Counted from the stretch's first letter, positions 18,244 to 27,183 are shown. The stretch: DNA of 64,000 bases from Burkholderia lata (GCF_902499335.1 NZ_CABVQK010000001.1:806001-870000); one strand, 5' to 3'. Program-made: numbers and translations. The notes: a model not told the origin generated them from the sequence alone.

Positions 18244-19074
18244 ATGCGACTTCTCCAGCCCGACCCGGCCTCCCGCGGCCACTATCTGATCGGCGTGCGC
18301 CCCGACACGCTCGGCGCGACGCTACGCGCAGTCGGCACGCCGGATTTCGTCGGCGCGGTCACCGAGTTCGTCAACGACAGCATCGACGCCGACGCCGTGC
18401 ACCTCGAACGCTGGCGCGCGGATACGGGCAGCACGTCGGGCTTCGTCGTCGAATGGCTCGGCAGCGGCAGCCTGCGCTTCGCGGCCGATACGTTGCGCGT
18501 GATGGATGTCTATTACCAGGACTACTGCCAGATCGATCCACTGGTCGCACCGCTGCGCGGCAAGCCCGGCACGCTGCTCGTGCAGCGCCACGTGGAAGGG
18601 ATCGCGCACGGCGAGTTCCGCCGCCGGATCTTCGACGAGCCGGGCATCGCGCAGGAATGCATGCTCGTGCACGGCAACGCGCACCTGCAATACGCACTCG
18701 GGCTGGCGCGCACCGTCGGGCGGCCCGCGTTCACGATGGACGAGCTGTTTCACTTCAGGCAGATGGTCGACCTGCTGTTCCCGATGTTCGAGCTGCATGC
18801 GCGTAGCTGCGCGGCGCGGCGCGTGGCGTCGGGGACGGTGAATACCGCGTCGCAGGCGGGCTTCGACGCGCGCCTCGAACGGCAGGACGTGCAGTTGTCG
18901 CGTCGCGAGCACGAAATCTGCCGGCTGATGCTGTGCGGGCGTTCGGTGCCCGAGGCCGCGCAGCAGCTCGACGTGAAGCTGTCGACGGCCGAGTCGTACG
19001 TGAAGCGCGCGTTCGCGAAGCTCGGCGTGCGCACGCGCCGCGAGCTGTTCGACTGGGTTCTGGTCGACTGCTGA
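18244..19074 (+). CDS. Solo LuxR-type regulator (copy 1)
   Basis: A 276-residue regulator. The C-terminal 65 residues are a LuxR/GerE HTH (LSRREHEICRLMLCGRSVPE, then STAESYVKRAFAKLGV). The N-terminal 190 residues are not a recognisable acyl-homoserine-lactone domain but closely match the regulator at 23524, for example TLGATLRAVGTPDFV against ALGELIETVGTPHFV. No luxI is near. The start at 18244 lacks a clear ribosome site and could be wrong; the frame stays open upstream. It is divergent from the amidohydrolase and convergent with a LysR gene. Confidence 0.85.
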   Translation: MRLLQPDPASRGHYLIGVRPDTLGATLRAVGTPDFVGAVTEFVNDSIDADAVHLERWRADTGSTSGFVVEWLGSGSLRFAADTLRVMDVYYQDYCQIDPLVAPLRGKPGTLLVQRHVEGIAHGEFRRRIFDEPGIAQECMLVHGNAHLQYALGLARTVGRPAFTMDELFHFRQMVDLLFPMFELHARSCAARRVASGTVNTASQAGFDARLERQDVQLSRREHEICRLMLCGRSVPEAAQQLDVKLSTAESYVKRAFAKLGVRTRRELFDWVLVDC

Positions 19075-19089
19075 GCGCGCGACGCCGGC

Positions 19090-20010
19090 TTATGCGGCCA
19101 GTGCGGCCGCCTTGATGTTGAATGCGCGCAGCAGGTCCTCGCAGAACGCGTCGACGATCGGCTTGTCGCTCGCGCTGCGCTTCATCGCGAGATGCAGCGG
19201 CACGTCGAAGCTGAACGTCGAGCGGCCGATGGCCTTCACGAGCCCGCGCTGCTCGAACGGCTCCGCGTAGTGCGCGGGCAGGTAACCGAGATGGCCCCCC
19301 GACAGGATCAGGATCGTCGCGGCCTCGATGCTGTCCGCGCTCGCGGTCACGCGCCGCTCGGGCAGCGGATACTGCTCCTCCGGCACCGGATAGGTGCGCC
19401 AGACCCAGTCGTGAAGCTGCAGATCGTCCGCCGTCACGGGCCGCGACGCATGGAACAGCGGATGCCCGCGCCCGCAGTAGATCACCTGTTGCTCGGTAAA
19501 CAGCGGCGTGTAGATCAGCCCGGGCACGCGATGCCAGAAATAGCCGATCGCGAGATCGAGCTGGTTGTTGACGAGGCTTTCCTCGAGCTCCTGCGGCGAC
19601 GCGACCTTCATCGCGAACGTGACGGCCTGGTCGCGCTTGCGGAATGCGCCGATCGCGTCGGCCACGCGCGCGTTCTCGACGAGCGGCGCCTGGCCGATCA
19701 GGCCGATCGACAGCGTGCCGACCAGCTTGCGATCGATGTCGCGCACGCGCGCGACGAATTCGGAGGTCGCCGCGACGAGCGTGCGCGCGGTGGCGGCGAA
19801 ACGTTCACCTTTCGACGTCAGGCGAAAGCCGCCGCGCCCGCGATCGCACAGCTTGAAGCCGACGCGCGCTTCGAGCGCCGACAGCTGCGTGCTGATCGTC
19901 GATTGCCGCACGCCAAGTGACGCCTCGGCGGCCGTGATGCCGCGTGCGTCGACGACGGCCAGAAAGACCCGGATGAGCCGGAGATCGAGATCGGAGGTAT
20001 TCGAGAACAT
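19090..20010 (-). CDS. LysR-family regulator
   Basis: A 306-residue regulator. The N-terminal HTH (AAEASLGVRQSTISTQLSALE, preceded by DLRLIRVFLAVVDARGI) is followed by the periplasmic-binding-like inducer domain (LVGTLSIGLIGQAPLVENARV, and WVWRTYPVPEEQYPL). It lies between the first LuxR gene and an MFS gene and is read in the same direction as the FAD oxidase operon. It may control part of the catabolic block. Confidence 0.9.
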   Translation of the reverse strand: MFSNTSDLDLRLIRVFLAVVDARGITAAEASLGVRQSTISTQLSALEARVGFKLCDRGRGGFRLTSKGERFAATARTLVAATSEFVARVRDIDRKLVGTLSIGLIGQAPLVENARVADAIGAFRKRDQAVTFAMKVASPQELEESLVNNQLDLAIGYFWHRVPGLIYTPLFTEQQVIYCGRGHPLFHASRPVTADDLQLHDWVWRTYPVPEEQYPLPERRVTASADSIEAATILILSGGHLGYLPAHYAEPFEQRGLVKAIGRSTFSFDVPLHLAMKRSASDKPIVDAFCEDLLRAFNIKAAALAA

Positions 20011-20143
20011 GCTTCAAGCCGCTGCGCGTGTGCGCGTTACCCGGCCGGCCAGCCCGACGCGCATCGCACGCCACGCTCGCCGCCTTCACCGATGAACCGA
20101 ACCGGACGCGCGCCGCCATCGGCAGCGGCGCGCGTCGCCACCG

Positions 20144-21334
20144 TCATTCAGATGCCACCGCGAGCGCGCGTTCCATGCCGAACACGGCCGGCCGCAGCCG
20201 CCGGTAGCAGAGGAACGCCACCGCGCACAGCGCGATCGCCGCGATCAGCGCCGACTGCGTGCCCGCGCTCTCGATCAGCGAACCGCCCGCGACCGAGCCG
20301 ACGCCATAGCCGAGCGCGACGCAGCCCGGCGACAGCGCGGCCGACTTCCCGACCAGGTCGTACTGCGGAATCGTCGCGTAGATCAGCAGCGCGCCGCCGG
20401 TCCAGCAGCCGATGAACACAATCGCGCCGAGCGTGAACGTCACGGCCGAGGCCGGCAGCGCGAGCAGCACGGCCGCGACCGCGCAGCCGCCGAGGTTCAC
20501 GAGCGCCCAGCGGCGCAGGCCCGCGCCCGCGCCGAGCTTCGGCATCGCCGCGCAGATCACGAGGCTCGCGATGTTCGCGACGCCGAGCACGAGCGACACC
20601 GACTTGCCGCTCAGGCCCGCCGCGGTGCCGATCTTCTCGAGGAAGGTCCACACGACGCCGACACCACCGTACAGCGCGAGCTGCGCGCACAGCACGAGCA
20701 TCGCGCCCTTGCGGTCGATGCGGCCGGCGACGCCCTCCGGCGCCGGTGCGGCCAGCGTCTCGCCGCGGCGAAACAGCGGCGCCGCGAGCACGAACACGCC
20801 GAGCACGCACGCGACGAAACCGAACACGCCGTGCGCGCCCCATGTGTCGCTCAGCATCGGGAAGATGTAGGCGAGCAGCACCATGCTCCACGTCACCTGC
20901 CCCATCAGCATGATCCCGAGATTGCGTTCCGGCGCGCGCGAATACGACAGGTAGCGCAGCGCGATGCCGTTCAGCCCGCCCGAGCCGACGCCCGCGATGA
21001 ACTGCAACGCCGAATACGCGACGAGCCCGTGCGTCGCGAGCGTGCCGAGGTTCGCGCCGGCCGCGAGCGTCACGGCGCCCGCAAGCACCCACCGCACCGG
21101 CTGGCGGCCAAGCACGAACGCGACGAGCAGCGTGCCCGTCGATTCGCCGAGCACCTCGATGAAGCTCGACAGCCCGAGCGCCGCTTCGCCGAAGCCCCAA
21201 TGACGCTCGACCTGCCCGACGATCGCGGGCAGGCCGAGGAAGACCGTCGGCCCGAGCATGCCGAGCAGCAGCATCACGACGACGAACAGCGCGCTTTCCT
21301 GTCGCGCTTCATCCTGCAGGTTGACTACATTCAT
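20144..21334 (-). CDS. MFS transporter, sugar-efflux/CynX-like fold
   Basis: A 396-residue carrier with about twelve hydrophobic segments (for example ALFVVVMLLLGMLGPTVF and LVVICA-like span LASLVICAAM). The loop motif RAPERNLGIMLMGQVTW lies between spans 4 and 5. Subfamily is unclear. The start at 21334 has GGAGAG upstream. It follows the FAD oxidase gene after 103 bases that include a strong hairpin, so it is probably transcribed at a lower level in the same unit. It likely moves a substrate or product of the oxidase. Confidence 0.82.
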   Translation of the reverse strand: MNVVNLQDEARQESALFVVVMLLLGMLGPTVFLGLPAIVGQVERHWGFGEAALGLSSFIEVLGESTGTLLVAFVLGRQPVRWVLAGAVTLAAGANLGTLATHGLVAYSALQFIAGVGSGGLNGIALRYLSYSRAPERNLGIMLMGQVTWSMVLLAYIFPMLSDTWGAHGVFGFVACVLGVFVLAAPLFRRGETLAAPAPEGVAGRIDRKGAMLVLCAQLALYGGVGVVWTFLEKIGTAAGLSGKSVSLVLGVANIASLVICAAMPKLGAGAGLRRWALVNLGGCAVAAVLLALPASAVTFTLGAIVFIGCWTGGALLIYATIPQYDLVGKSAALSPGCVALGYGVGSVAGGSLIESAGTQSALIAAIALCAVAFLCYRRLRPAVFGMERALAVASE

Positions 21335-21400
21335 CTGGTGTCTCTCTCCGTGTCCGCGGTGCGGACCGTCTCCTCTGGGGATCGTTTTTGGTGTCGCGAT

Positions 21401-21432
21401 GACGGGGCGGCCCGGCGCGGGGCCGCCCCGTC
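21401..21432 (-). terminator. Hairpin after the FAD oxidase gene
   Basis: GACGGGGCGGCC and GGCCGCCCCGTC form a perfect twelve-pair stem with an eight-base loop, six bases after the oxidase stop. No T-run follows on the minus strand. It may partly terminate transcription or protect the upstream mRNA end. Confidence 0.55.
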
Positions 21433-21437
21433 GTCGT

Positions 21438-22895
21438 TTACATCGGGAAGCCCATCGCCTTGATGCCGCTGATCCATGCGCGCTTCCAGCCGCCTTCCGC
21501 ATCCGCGCCGTCGAACGCATGGAACGTGATCTTCGCGGCCATCCAGCGCATCGGCTCCGGCGGGATGTAGCTCGGGCTCTGGTTCGCGATGTCGAGCTTG
21601 CGCTCGGGGCTGTCGCGATCGAACAGGATGTTCAGCCCCATGAACGCGCCGAACCGGCTCGCCGCGACACCGAAGCCCGTATAGCCGGCGACGAACACGG
21701 CCTTGTCGCCGAGATAGCGCTTCGCGAACACCGAGCCGCGCGAGCAGTAGTCGATCGGGCCACCCCACGCGTGCGAGAAGCGCACGTCGCTCAGTTGCGG
21801 GAACGTGCGGTAGAACGCTTCCGCGAGCCGGTAGTACGTTTCGCGCTGGCCGTCCTGGTGCGGCTCCGGGTCGCCGTCGAAGTGATAGCTCACCAGCCCG
21901 CCGAAGATGATGTTGTTGTTCTTCGTCAGCCGGAAATAGTTGAGCTGAGTACGCGTGTCGTACACGCCCTGGCGGTTCTTCCAGCCGATCCGCGCGAGTT
22001 GCTCGTCGGTGAGCGGCTCGGTCGCGAGCACGTGGTCGCGCACCTGCATCACGCGGCGGTTGATGTCGGGAATCCCGACCTTCGCGGTGCCGCTGCCGAA
22101 CACGACACGCGGTGCGCGCACGCTGCCCTTCGGTGTCTTCACGAATACCGTGCTGCCTTCGTCGGTCACGGTCACGAGCGGCGTGTGCTCGTACAGCTTC
22201 ACGCCGAGCTTCAGCGCCGCGCGCTTCAGCCCCCACGCGAGCTTCGCCGGATGCACGATGCCGCTGCGGTTGCGCGACCACAGCGCGCCCGCGAACAGCG
22301 GCGAATTCAGTTGTTCGAGCGTTTCCTCGCGGTTCAGCAGCACGACGTTGTGGCCGTACTCGCGATGCAGGTCATAATCGCCCTTCAGGTGCGCGATGTG
22401 CTCGGGATCGACCGCGACCGTCATCTCGCCGTTCCACTCGATGTCGGCGTCGATGTCGTAGCGCTTCAGCGTGTCCTCGAAGCCGTCGAGGTTGTGATGG
22501 CCGAATTCCTCGAGCTGCGCGATGTCGTTCGGGAACACGCGCACCGCGTTCGGCAGCCCGTGCATCACCGACGTCGAGATGATTCCGCCCGCACGGCCCG
22601 ATGCGCCGTGCGCAACCTTGCCGGCCTCGATCAGCACCACGTTCAGGTGCGGCATCTGTTCCTTCGCCTGCACGGCCGACCACAGCCCCGTGAAGCCGCC
22701 GCCGACGATCAGCAGGTCGGCCCTCACGTCGCCGACGAGTTCCGGCTCGGTGGCCGGCGCCGCCGGGTTGTCGAGCCAGTACGGGAACAGCTTCGTATTC
22801 GCGAGCGCCGCCTCGACGCCCAGTGCGACCGGCGCGCCACGCATTGCGTGCGCCTGCTCCGGTGCAGTCTCTCTTGTTTTGACTTCCATTTCCAT
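21438..22895 (-). CDS. FAD-dependent amine oxidase (PuuB/DAO family)
   Basis: A 485-residue flavin oxidoreductase of the DadA/gamma-glutamylputrescine-oxidase family. The Rossmann motif is DLLIVGGGFTGLWSAVQ, then VVLIEAGKVAHGASGRAGG, and the C-terminal FAD contact is FVAGYTGFGVAASRFG. Relatives oxidise a primary or secondary amine to an aldehyde with hydrogen peroxide. The start is uncertain: 22895 gives MEMEVKT, while in-frame ATGs exist 12 bases upstream and 6 downstream, and none has a strong ribosome site. It follows the cupin gene closely. Its aldehyde product would suit the aldehyde dehydrogenase at 25549. Confidence 0.88.
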   Translation of the reverse strand: MEMEVKTRETAPEQAHAMRGAPVALGVEAALANTKLFPYWLDNPAAPATEPELVGDVRADLLIVGGGFTGLWSAVQAKEQMPHLNVVLIEAGKVAHGASGRAGGIISTSVMHGLPNAVRVFPNDIAQLEEFGHHNLDGFEDTLKRYDIDADIEWNGEMTVAVDPEHIAHLKGDYDLHREYGHNVVLLNREETLEQLNSPLFAGALWSRNRSGIVHPAKLAWGLKRAALKLGVKLYEHTPLVTVTDEGSTVFVKTPKGSVRAPRVVFGSGTAKVGIPDINRRVMQVRDHVLATEPLTDEQLARIGWKNRQGVYDTRTQLNYFRLTKNNNIIFGGLVSYHFDGDPEPHQDGQRETYYRLAEAFYRTFPQLSDVRFSHAWGGPIDYCSRGSVFAKRYLGDKAVFVAGYTGFGVAASRFGAFMGLNILFDRDSPERKLDIANQSPSYIPPEPMRWMAAKITFHAFDGADAEGGWKRAWISGIKAMGFPM

Positions 22896-22980
22896 GATCC
22901 CAGCCATCACACGCGAAAAACGAAACCGCCGCCGGGCGCGCGCCACACGGACGACGACACCACGGCGGCGGTTTCGGACA

Positions 22981-23325
22981 TCACGACTTCTCGAGCAGCA
23001 CGTAGAACTTCTTCGCGTCCTCGATCGTCTCCCAGCGGCCCGCGAAGCCGGCCGGCAGCAGGTAGCCCTGGCCCGGCGTGAACTCCTTGCGGTTGCCTTC
23101 GACGTCGGTCAGCGCGATCCGGCCCTCGACGAGCCACACCGCTTCGTCGGCCGCGGTTTCCGGAAACTCCACCGAGCCGACTTTCCCTTCCCACCAGCCG
23201 ATGATGTAGTTGCCGCTCTTGCCTTCCGCCGCGCGCCAGTCGCTTTCGTCCATTCCGAAGTCGAGCTTCGTGAATTCGCCGATGCCTGCGCCGAGCGGCA
23301 GGATGTCCTTGATCAGTTTGGTCAT
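22981..23325 (-). CDS. Cupin-fold protein
   Basis: A 114-residue single-domain cupin of the EutQ-like/DUF861 sort. WWEGKVGSVEFPETAADEAVWLVEGRIALTD contains the first cupin motif, and FTPGQGYLLPAGFAGRWE the second. The usual metal histidines are largely replaced, so it may be non-catalytic. Small cupins of this kind often sit beside amine oxidase genes. The start at 23325 has GAAAG upstream. It is first in the operon with the FAD oxidase and has a C-rich palindromic element 62 bases before it. Confidence 0.8.
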   Translation of the reverse strand: MTKLIKDILPLGAGIGEFTKLDFGMDESDWRAAEGKSGNYIIGWWEGKVGSVEFPETAADEAVWLVEGRIALTDVEGNRKEFTPGQGYLLPAGFAGRWETIEDAKKFYVLLEKS

Positions 23326-23385
23326 CTGAATCTTTCGTCTCTTGATTGAAAAAAGCAGAGACAAAGTTACTCATTTACACTGCCC

Positions 23386-23413
23386 CGGTATGCCCCCCTC
23401 CGGGGGGGACAAG
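23386..23413. promoter_or_regulatory. CGGTATGCCCCCC...GGGGGGG operator candidate, copy 2
   Basis: CGGTATGCCCCCC, then TCC, then seven G and ACA. The C and G runs form a near-perfect palindrome. It sits between the cupin gene (62 bases to its ATG) and the divergent LuxR gene. This is the best copy of the set. Confidence 0.62.
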
Positions 23414-23523
23414 CGGTGTTTTCCGGGGCGAACGGGTCGGCAGGACAACCGACGGTGTTTCCCCCTAATGACGTTTTTCGTTGCCGACGCTACAATCGCG
23501 CCGCTTTTCACCCGGGGAACCGC

Positions 23524-24408
23524 ATGCTGCTCAACGTGAACCCCTTCCACCGCGACAACGACCGCTTCAACGTGTCGTTCAAGGCGCTGGGCGAGCTGAT
23601 CGAGACGGTCGGCACGCCGCACTTCGTGCCGCGCCTCACGCAACTGCTCAATGACGTGGTGCCGCTCGACGTCGCGCATGTCGAGCGTTCGCGCGTCGAC
23701 GGCTCGATGCCCACAGGCTATCGATGCGAATGGATCGGCAGCAGCGGCATCGATACCGAATCCACCGAAATCTCCGACGTGATGACGCTCTACTACGAGC
23801 GCTTTCTCGACAGCGACCCGCTGTTCGCGGGGCTGCGCGGCAAGACAGGCACGATGCTGGTTGTTCGCGACATCGCGGCGATCCCGCCCGGCGAATTCCG
23901 CCAGCGGCTGTTCGACGACGTGCATATCGGCCATGAATGCGTGCTCGCGCGCGGCACGCGCTATTCGCAGCATTCGATCGCGCTGGAGCGCGGCCGCGAC
24001 CGGCCGCCGTTCACGCTCGCCGAGATGAACCGCTTTCGCAGCATCAGCGACGTGCTGTTCCCGCTGCTCGAACTGCATGCGTCGACCACGGCCGTGCGGC
24101 GCGTCGCGCACCCGATGCCCGAAGTCCATCCGCTCGCGCAATTCGATGCACGGATCGCAGCCGACGGCGTGAAGCTGTCGAAGCGCGAATACGAAACCTG
24201 CAAGCACCTGCTCTCCGGCAAGACCGTGCCGGAGACGGCCGAGATCCTCGGCGTGCGCGTCGCGTCGGCCGAGTCATACGTGAAGCGCGCGTTCGCGAAG
24301 CTCGGCGTGCGCACGAAGCGCGAACTCGCCGCGTGGGGTTCGGCCACCACCACTTTCCCTTCCGCCGGCTCGCACGACGGCGCCGCGCCGCCGGTCATCC
24401 CGCGCTGA
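23524..24408 (+). CDS. Solo LuxR-type regulator (copy 2)
   Basis: A 294-residue regulator paralogous to the one at 18244 along its whole length. The two share the N-terminal domain, the stretch PxGEFRxRxFD, and the HTH end AESYVKRAFAKLGVRT. This copy has an extra C-terminal tail of about 20 residues. No AHL synthase is nearby. It is divergent from the cupin/FAD oxidase operon and followed on its own strand by the ureohydrolase. The two LuxR genes frame the central part of the catabolic block, so they probably act on it, perhaps sensing its substrate. Confidence 0.86.
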   Translation: MLLNVNPFHRDNDRFNVSFKALGELIETVGTPHFVPRLTQLLNDVVPLDVAHVERSRVDGSMPTGYRCEWIGSSGIDTESTEISDVMTLYYERFLDSDPLFAGLRGKTGTMLVVRDIAAIPPGEFRQRLFDDVHIGHECVLARGTRYSQHSIALERGRDRPPFTLAEMNRFRSISDVLFPLLELHASTTAVRRVAHPMPEVHPLAQFDARIAADGVKLSKREYETCKHLLSGKTVPETAEILGVRVASAESYVKRAFAKLGVRTKRELAAWGSATTTFPSAGSHDGAAPPVIPR

Positions 24409-24575
24409 CACGCCCGACCGCACTGCGCGGCCGCGTTCGGTTGCGCCGCGTCGATGCGGCGGCGCCACTTGCATCGAAGCCTGTCGATGTAAACGTTGCG
24501 ACTTCAAAATCTTCGCGCGGGCGTTCTCCTCTACCATCGGCCGATCGCTTTACCTCAGAAAAAAGGAGACGGCCC

Positions 24576-25526
24576 ATGCCCCGCGAACTGAATCAACCGA
24601 TGGGCGGCAACGAAATGCCGCGCTTTGGCGGCATCGCCACGATGATGCGGCTGCCGCAAGCCGCGACGACCGACGGCCTCGACGTGTGCTTCGTCGGCGT
24701 GCCGCTCGACCTCGGCACGTCGAACCGCTCGGGCTCGCGCTTCGGCCCGCGCCAGATCCGTACCGAATCCGTGCTGCTGCGCCCGTACAACATGGCCACG
24801 CGCGCGGCCCCGTTCGATTCGCTGCAGGTGGCCGACATCGGCGACGTCGCAACCAACCCGTACGACCTGAAGGACTCGGTGCGCCGCATCGAGGAGGCGT
24901 ACGACGAGATCGTCGCGAACGGCTGCCGGCCGATCACGCTCGGCGGCGACCACACGATCGCGTGGCCGATCCTGCGCGCGCTGCACAAGAAGTACGGCAA
25001 GGTCGCCGTCGTGCACGTCGACGCGCATGCGGACGTGAACGACACGATGTTCGGCGAGAAGATCGCGCACGGCACGCCGTTCCGCCGCGCGGTGGAAGAC
25101 GGGCTGCTGCAATGCGACAAGGTCACGCAGATCGGCCTGCGCGGCACCGGCTACCACGCGGACGATTTCGACTGGTGCCGCCAGCAGGGCTTCACCGTCG
25201 TGCAGGCGGAAGAATGCTGGAACAAGTCGCTCGCGCCGCTGATGGCGCAGGTGCGCGAACGCGTCGGCGACACGCCGGTCTATCTGAGCTTCGACATCGA
25301 CGGCCTCGATCCGTCGTTCGCGCCCGGCACCGGCACGCCGGAAATCGGCGGCCTCACCGTGCAGCAGGGCCTCGAAATCGTGCGCGGGATGAGGGGCCTG
25401 AACATCGTCGGCGCGGACCTCGTCGAAGTCGCGCCGCCGTACGATCCGACCGGCACCACCGCGCTCACGGGCGCGAACCTCGCGTTCGAGATGCTCTGCG
25501 TGATGCCGGGCGTCGCCTACCGCTAA
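24576..25526 (+). CDS. Ureohydrolase, probably guanidinobutyrase-type
   Basis: A 316-residue arginase/agmatinase-family enzyme that hydrolyses a guanidino group to amine plus urea. The dimanganese motifs are present: GGDHT, VDAHADVND and SFDIDGLDPSFAPGTGTPE. The N-terminus (NQPMGGNEMPRFGGIATMMRLP) and the overall sequence resemble Pseudomonas GbuA/GpuA (4-guanidinobutyrase and 3-guanidinopropionase) more than SpeB agmatinase. This is judged from memory of those proteins. The start at 24576 follows AAAGGAGA. With the following aldehyde dehydrogenase it could convert guanidinobutyraldehyde through guanidinobutyrate to GABA and urea. Confidence 0.87.
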   Translation: MPRELNQPMGGNEMPRFGGIATMMRLPQAATTDGLDVCFVGVPLDLGTSNRSGSRFGPRQIRTESVLLRPYNMATRAAPFDSLQVADIGDVATNPYDLKDSVRRIEEAYDEIVANGCRPITLGGDHTIAWPILRALHKKYGKVAVVHVDAHADVNDTMFGEKIAHGTPFRRAVEDGLLQCDKVTQIGLRGTGYHADDFDWCRQQGFTVVQAEECWNKSLAPLMAQVRERVGDTPVYLSFDIDGLDPSFAPGTGTPEIGGLTVQQGLEIVRGMRGLNIVGADLVEVAPPYDPTGTTALTGANLAFEMLCVMPGVAYR

Positions 25527-25548
25527 CCCGACCGACAGGATGACTCTC

Positions 25549-27030
25549 ATGTCCACCGCCGAGCTTTCCCGTTCCACCGCCACGTCCGTGCTGCCCGCCG
25601 CGCACATCGCCGGCCAGCCCGTGCGCACGCATGCCGACGCGCCGGGCGCGCCGATCTTCGACGCGTCGACCGGCGCTGCGATCGGCTGGCAGGAATTCGC
25701 GACGACCGCGCACGTCGATGCGGCAGTGCGCGCCGCGCGCGATGCGTTCGCCGGCTGGCGCGATACGCCGCCCGCCGAACGCGGCCGGATTCTCGCGACA
25801 ATCGCCGAGCGCGTCGAAGCGTCGCGCGATCGTCTTGCTGCGCTGCAGATGCAGGTGAGCGGCAAGCCGCCGTTCGAGGCCGAAGCCGATGTCGGCGACG
25901 TCGCCGCGACGTTCGCGTACTACGCGAAGCTGTGCGAGGACCCGGCGCTGTTCGCGGCCGAACCGGTCGCGCTGCCGAGCGACGCCGTCACGGCCGAACG
26001 CTTCTACGACGCGGTCGGCGTCGCGGCGCTTGTCATGCCGTGGAACTTCCCGATGGTCACGACCGCGTGGAAGCTTGCGCCCGCGCTCGCCGCCGGTTGC
26101 GCGGTCGTGCTGAAGCCGTCCGAACTCACGTCGCCGACGGAGCACGCGCTGCTCGCCATCGTCGCCGAAGCCGGCGTGCCGGCCGGCGTCGTCAACGTCG
26201 TGAACGGCGGCGCCGAGGTCGGCGCGGCGCTGACCGCGCATCCGCTGATCGACAAGATCTCGTTTACCGGCAGCACCGCGGCCGGCCGCAAGGTCATGCA
26301 GGCCGCCGCCGTCGACATGAAGCGCGTGACGCTCGAACTCGGCGGCAAATCGTCGCTGATCGTGCGCGACGACGCCGATCTCGACGTCGCGGTGTCGCTC
26401 GCGGTCGCGGGCGCTTTCACGAACGCGGGCCAGATGTGCTCGGCCACCGCGCGCATCCTCGTGCACGACAGCGTGTACCGCAGCTTCATGGCCGCGTTCG
26501 AGACCGCCGTACGCGCGCTCGTCGTCGCGCCGCCGGCTGCGGAACAGGTCGCGATGGGGCCGCTGATTTCAGCCGCGCAGCGCACGCGCGTCGAAGCGAT
26601 GCTCCAGCAAGGCATCGATGCGGGCGCACGCGTTGCATTCAGCGGCCGGGTGACGGATGCCGGCGGCGACGGCTTCTTCATGGCGCCCGTCGTGATCGCC
26701 GAGCCGGCCGCCGACAACCCGCTGTGGACCGACGAAGTTTTCGGGCCCGTCGCGTGCGTGAAATCGTTCCGCACCGACGACGAAGCGATCGCGCTCGCGA
26801 ACGACACGCGCTACGGGCTCGTCGCGACCGTCGTGACGCGCGATGCGCAAATCGCGAAGCAATTCCAGCAGCGCGTGCGCGCGGGGCTCGTATGGATCAA
26901 CGCGCCGCAGCTCATCTACCCGCACGTGTGCTGGGGCGGCTTCGGGCTCAGCGGGATCGGCCGCGAACTCGGCGTTGCAGGGCTGCGCAGCTATCAGGAA
27001 CTGCGCCACGCGATGCGCGCGATCGACTGA
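25549..27030 (+). CDS. Aldehyde dehydrogenase
   Basis: A 493-residue NAD(P)-dependent aldehyde dehydrogenase. MPWNFPMVTTAWKLAPALAAG and SFTGSTAAGRKV are cofactor contacts; the general base glutamate is in LELGGKSS and the catalytic cysteine in GQMCSATARI. The start at 25549 is preferred over 25540 because AGGA stands at proper distance only from the former. It is 22 bases after the ureohydrolase gene, so the pair form an operon. The likely substrate is an amino- or guanidino-aldehyde from the FAD oxidase, as in KauB of Pseudomonas. Confidence 0.9.
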   Translation: MSTAELSRSTATSVLPAAHIAGQPVRTHADAPGAPIFDASTGAAIGWQEFATTAHVDAAVRAARDAFAGWRDTPPAERGRILATIAERVEASRDRLAALQMQVSGKPPFEAEADVGDVAATFAYYAKLCEDPALFAAEPVALPSDAVTAERFYDAVGVAALVMPWNFPMVTTAWKLAPALAAGCAVVLKPSELTSPTEHALLAIVAEAGVPAGVVNVVNGGAEVGAALTAHPLIDKISFTGSTAAGRKVMQAAAVDMKRVTLELGGKSSLIVRDDADLDVAVSLAVAGAFTNAGQMCSATARILVHDSVYRSFMAAFETAVRALVVAPPAAEQVAMGPLISAAQRTRVEAMLQQGIDAGARVAFSGRVTDAGGDGFFMAPVVIAEPAADNPLWTDEVFGPVACVKSFRTDDEAIALANDTRYGLVATVVTRDAQIAKQFQQRVRAGLVWINAPQLIYPHVCWGGFGLSGIGRELGVAGLRSYQELRHAMRAID

Positions 27031-27066
27031 CGATCGACTGACCAGTGCGGCCGTTCAGGCCGTTGG

Positions 27067-27103
27067 CGGCACCGTGTCTCGTGGCACGGTGCCGTTTTTT
27101 TTT
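27067..27103 (+). terminator. Intrinsic terminator of the ureohydrolase operon
   Basis: CGGCACCGTG and CACGGTGCCG form a perfect ten-pair stem with an eight-base loop, followed by nine T. This is a classical Rho-independent terminator 37 bases after the aldehyde dehydrogenase stop. Confidence 0.9.
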
Positions 27104-27183
27104 GCAGACTTCCAGGAGGAGGCCCCCGCAGCACGGCAACCGGAGTTCGACGGAAATGCGTTCTCACGGCGCGCGAACCACCC

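Noticed and set aside
23386..23413. C-run/G-run palindrome as an ordinary terminator
   Set aside because: It has no T-run, lies between divergent genes where no transcript ends, and its outer GGTATG flank is shared with other promoters.
24576..25526. Plain agmatinase (speB) naming
   Set aside because: The N-terminus and overall pattern fit guanidinobutyrase/guanidinopropionase better, and no arginine decarboxylase is near; I left the symbol empty.
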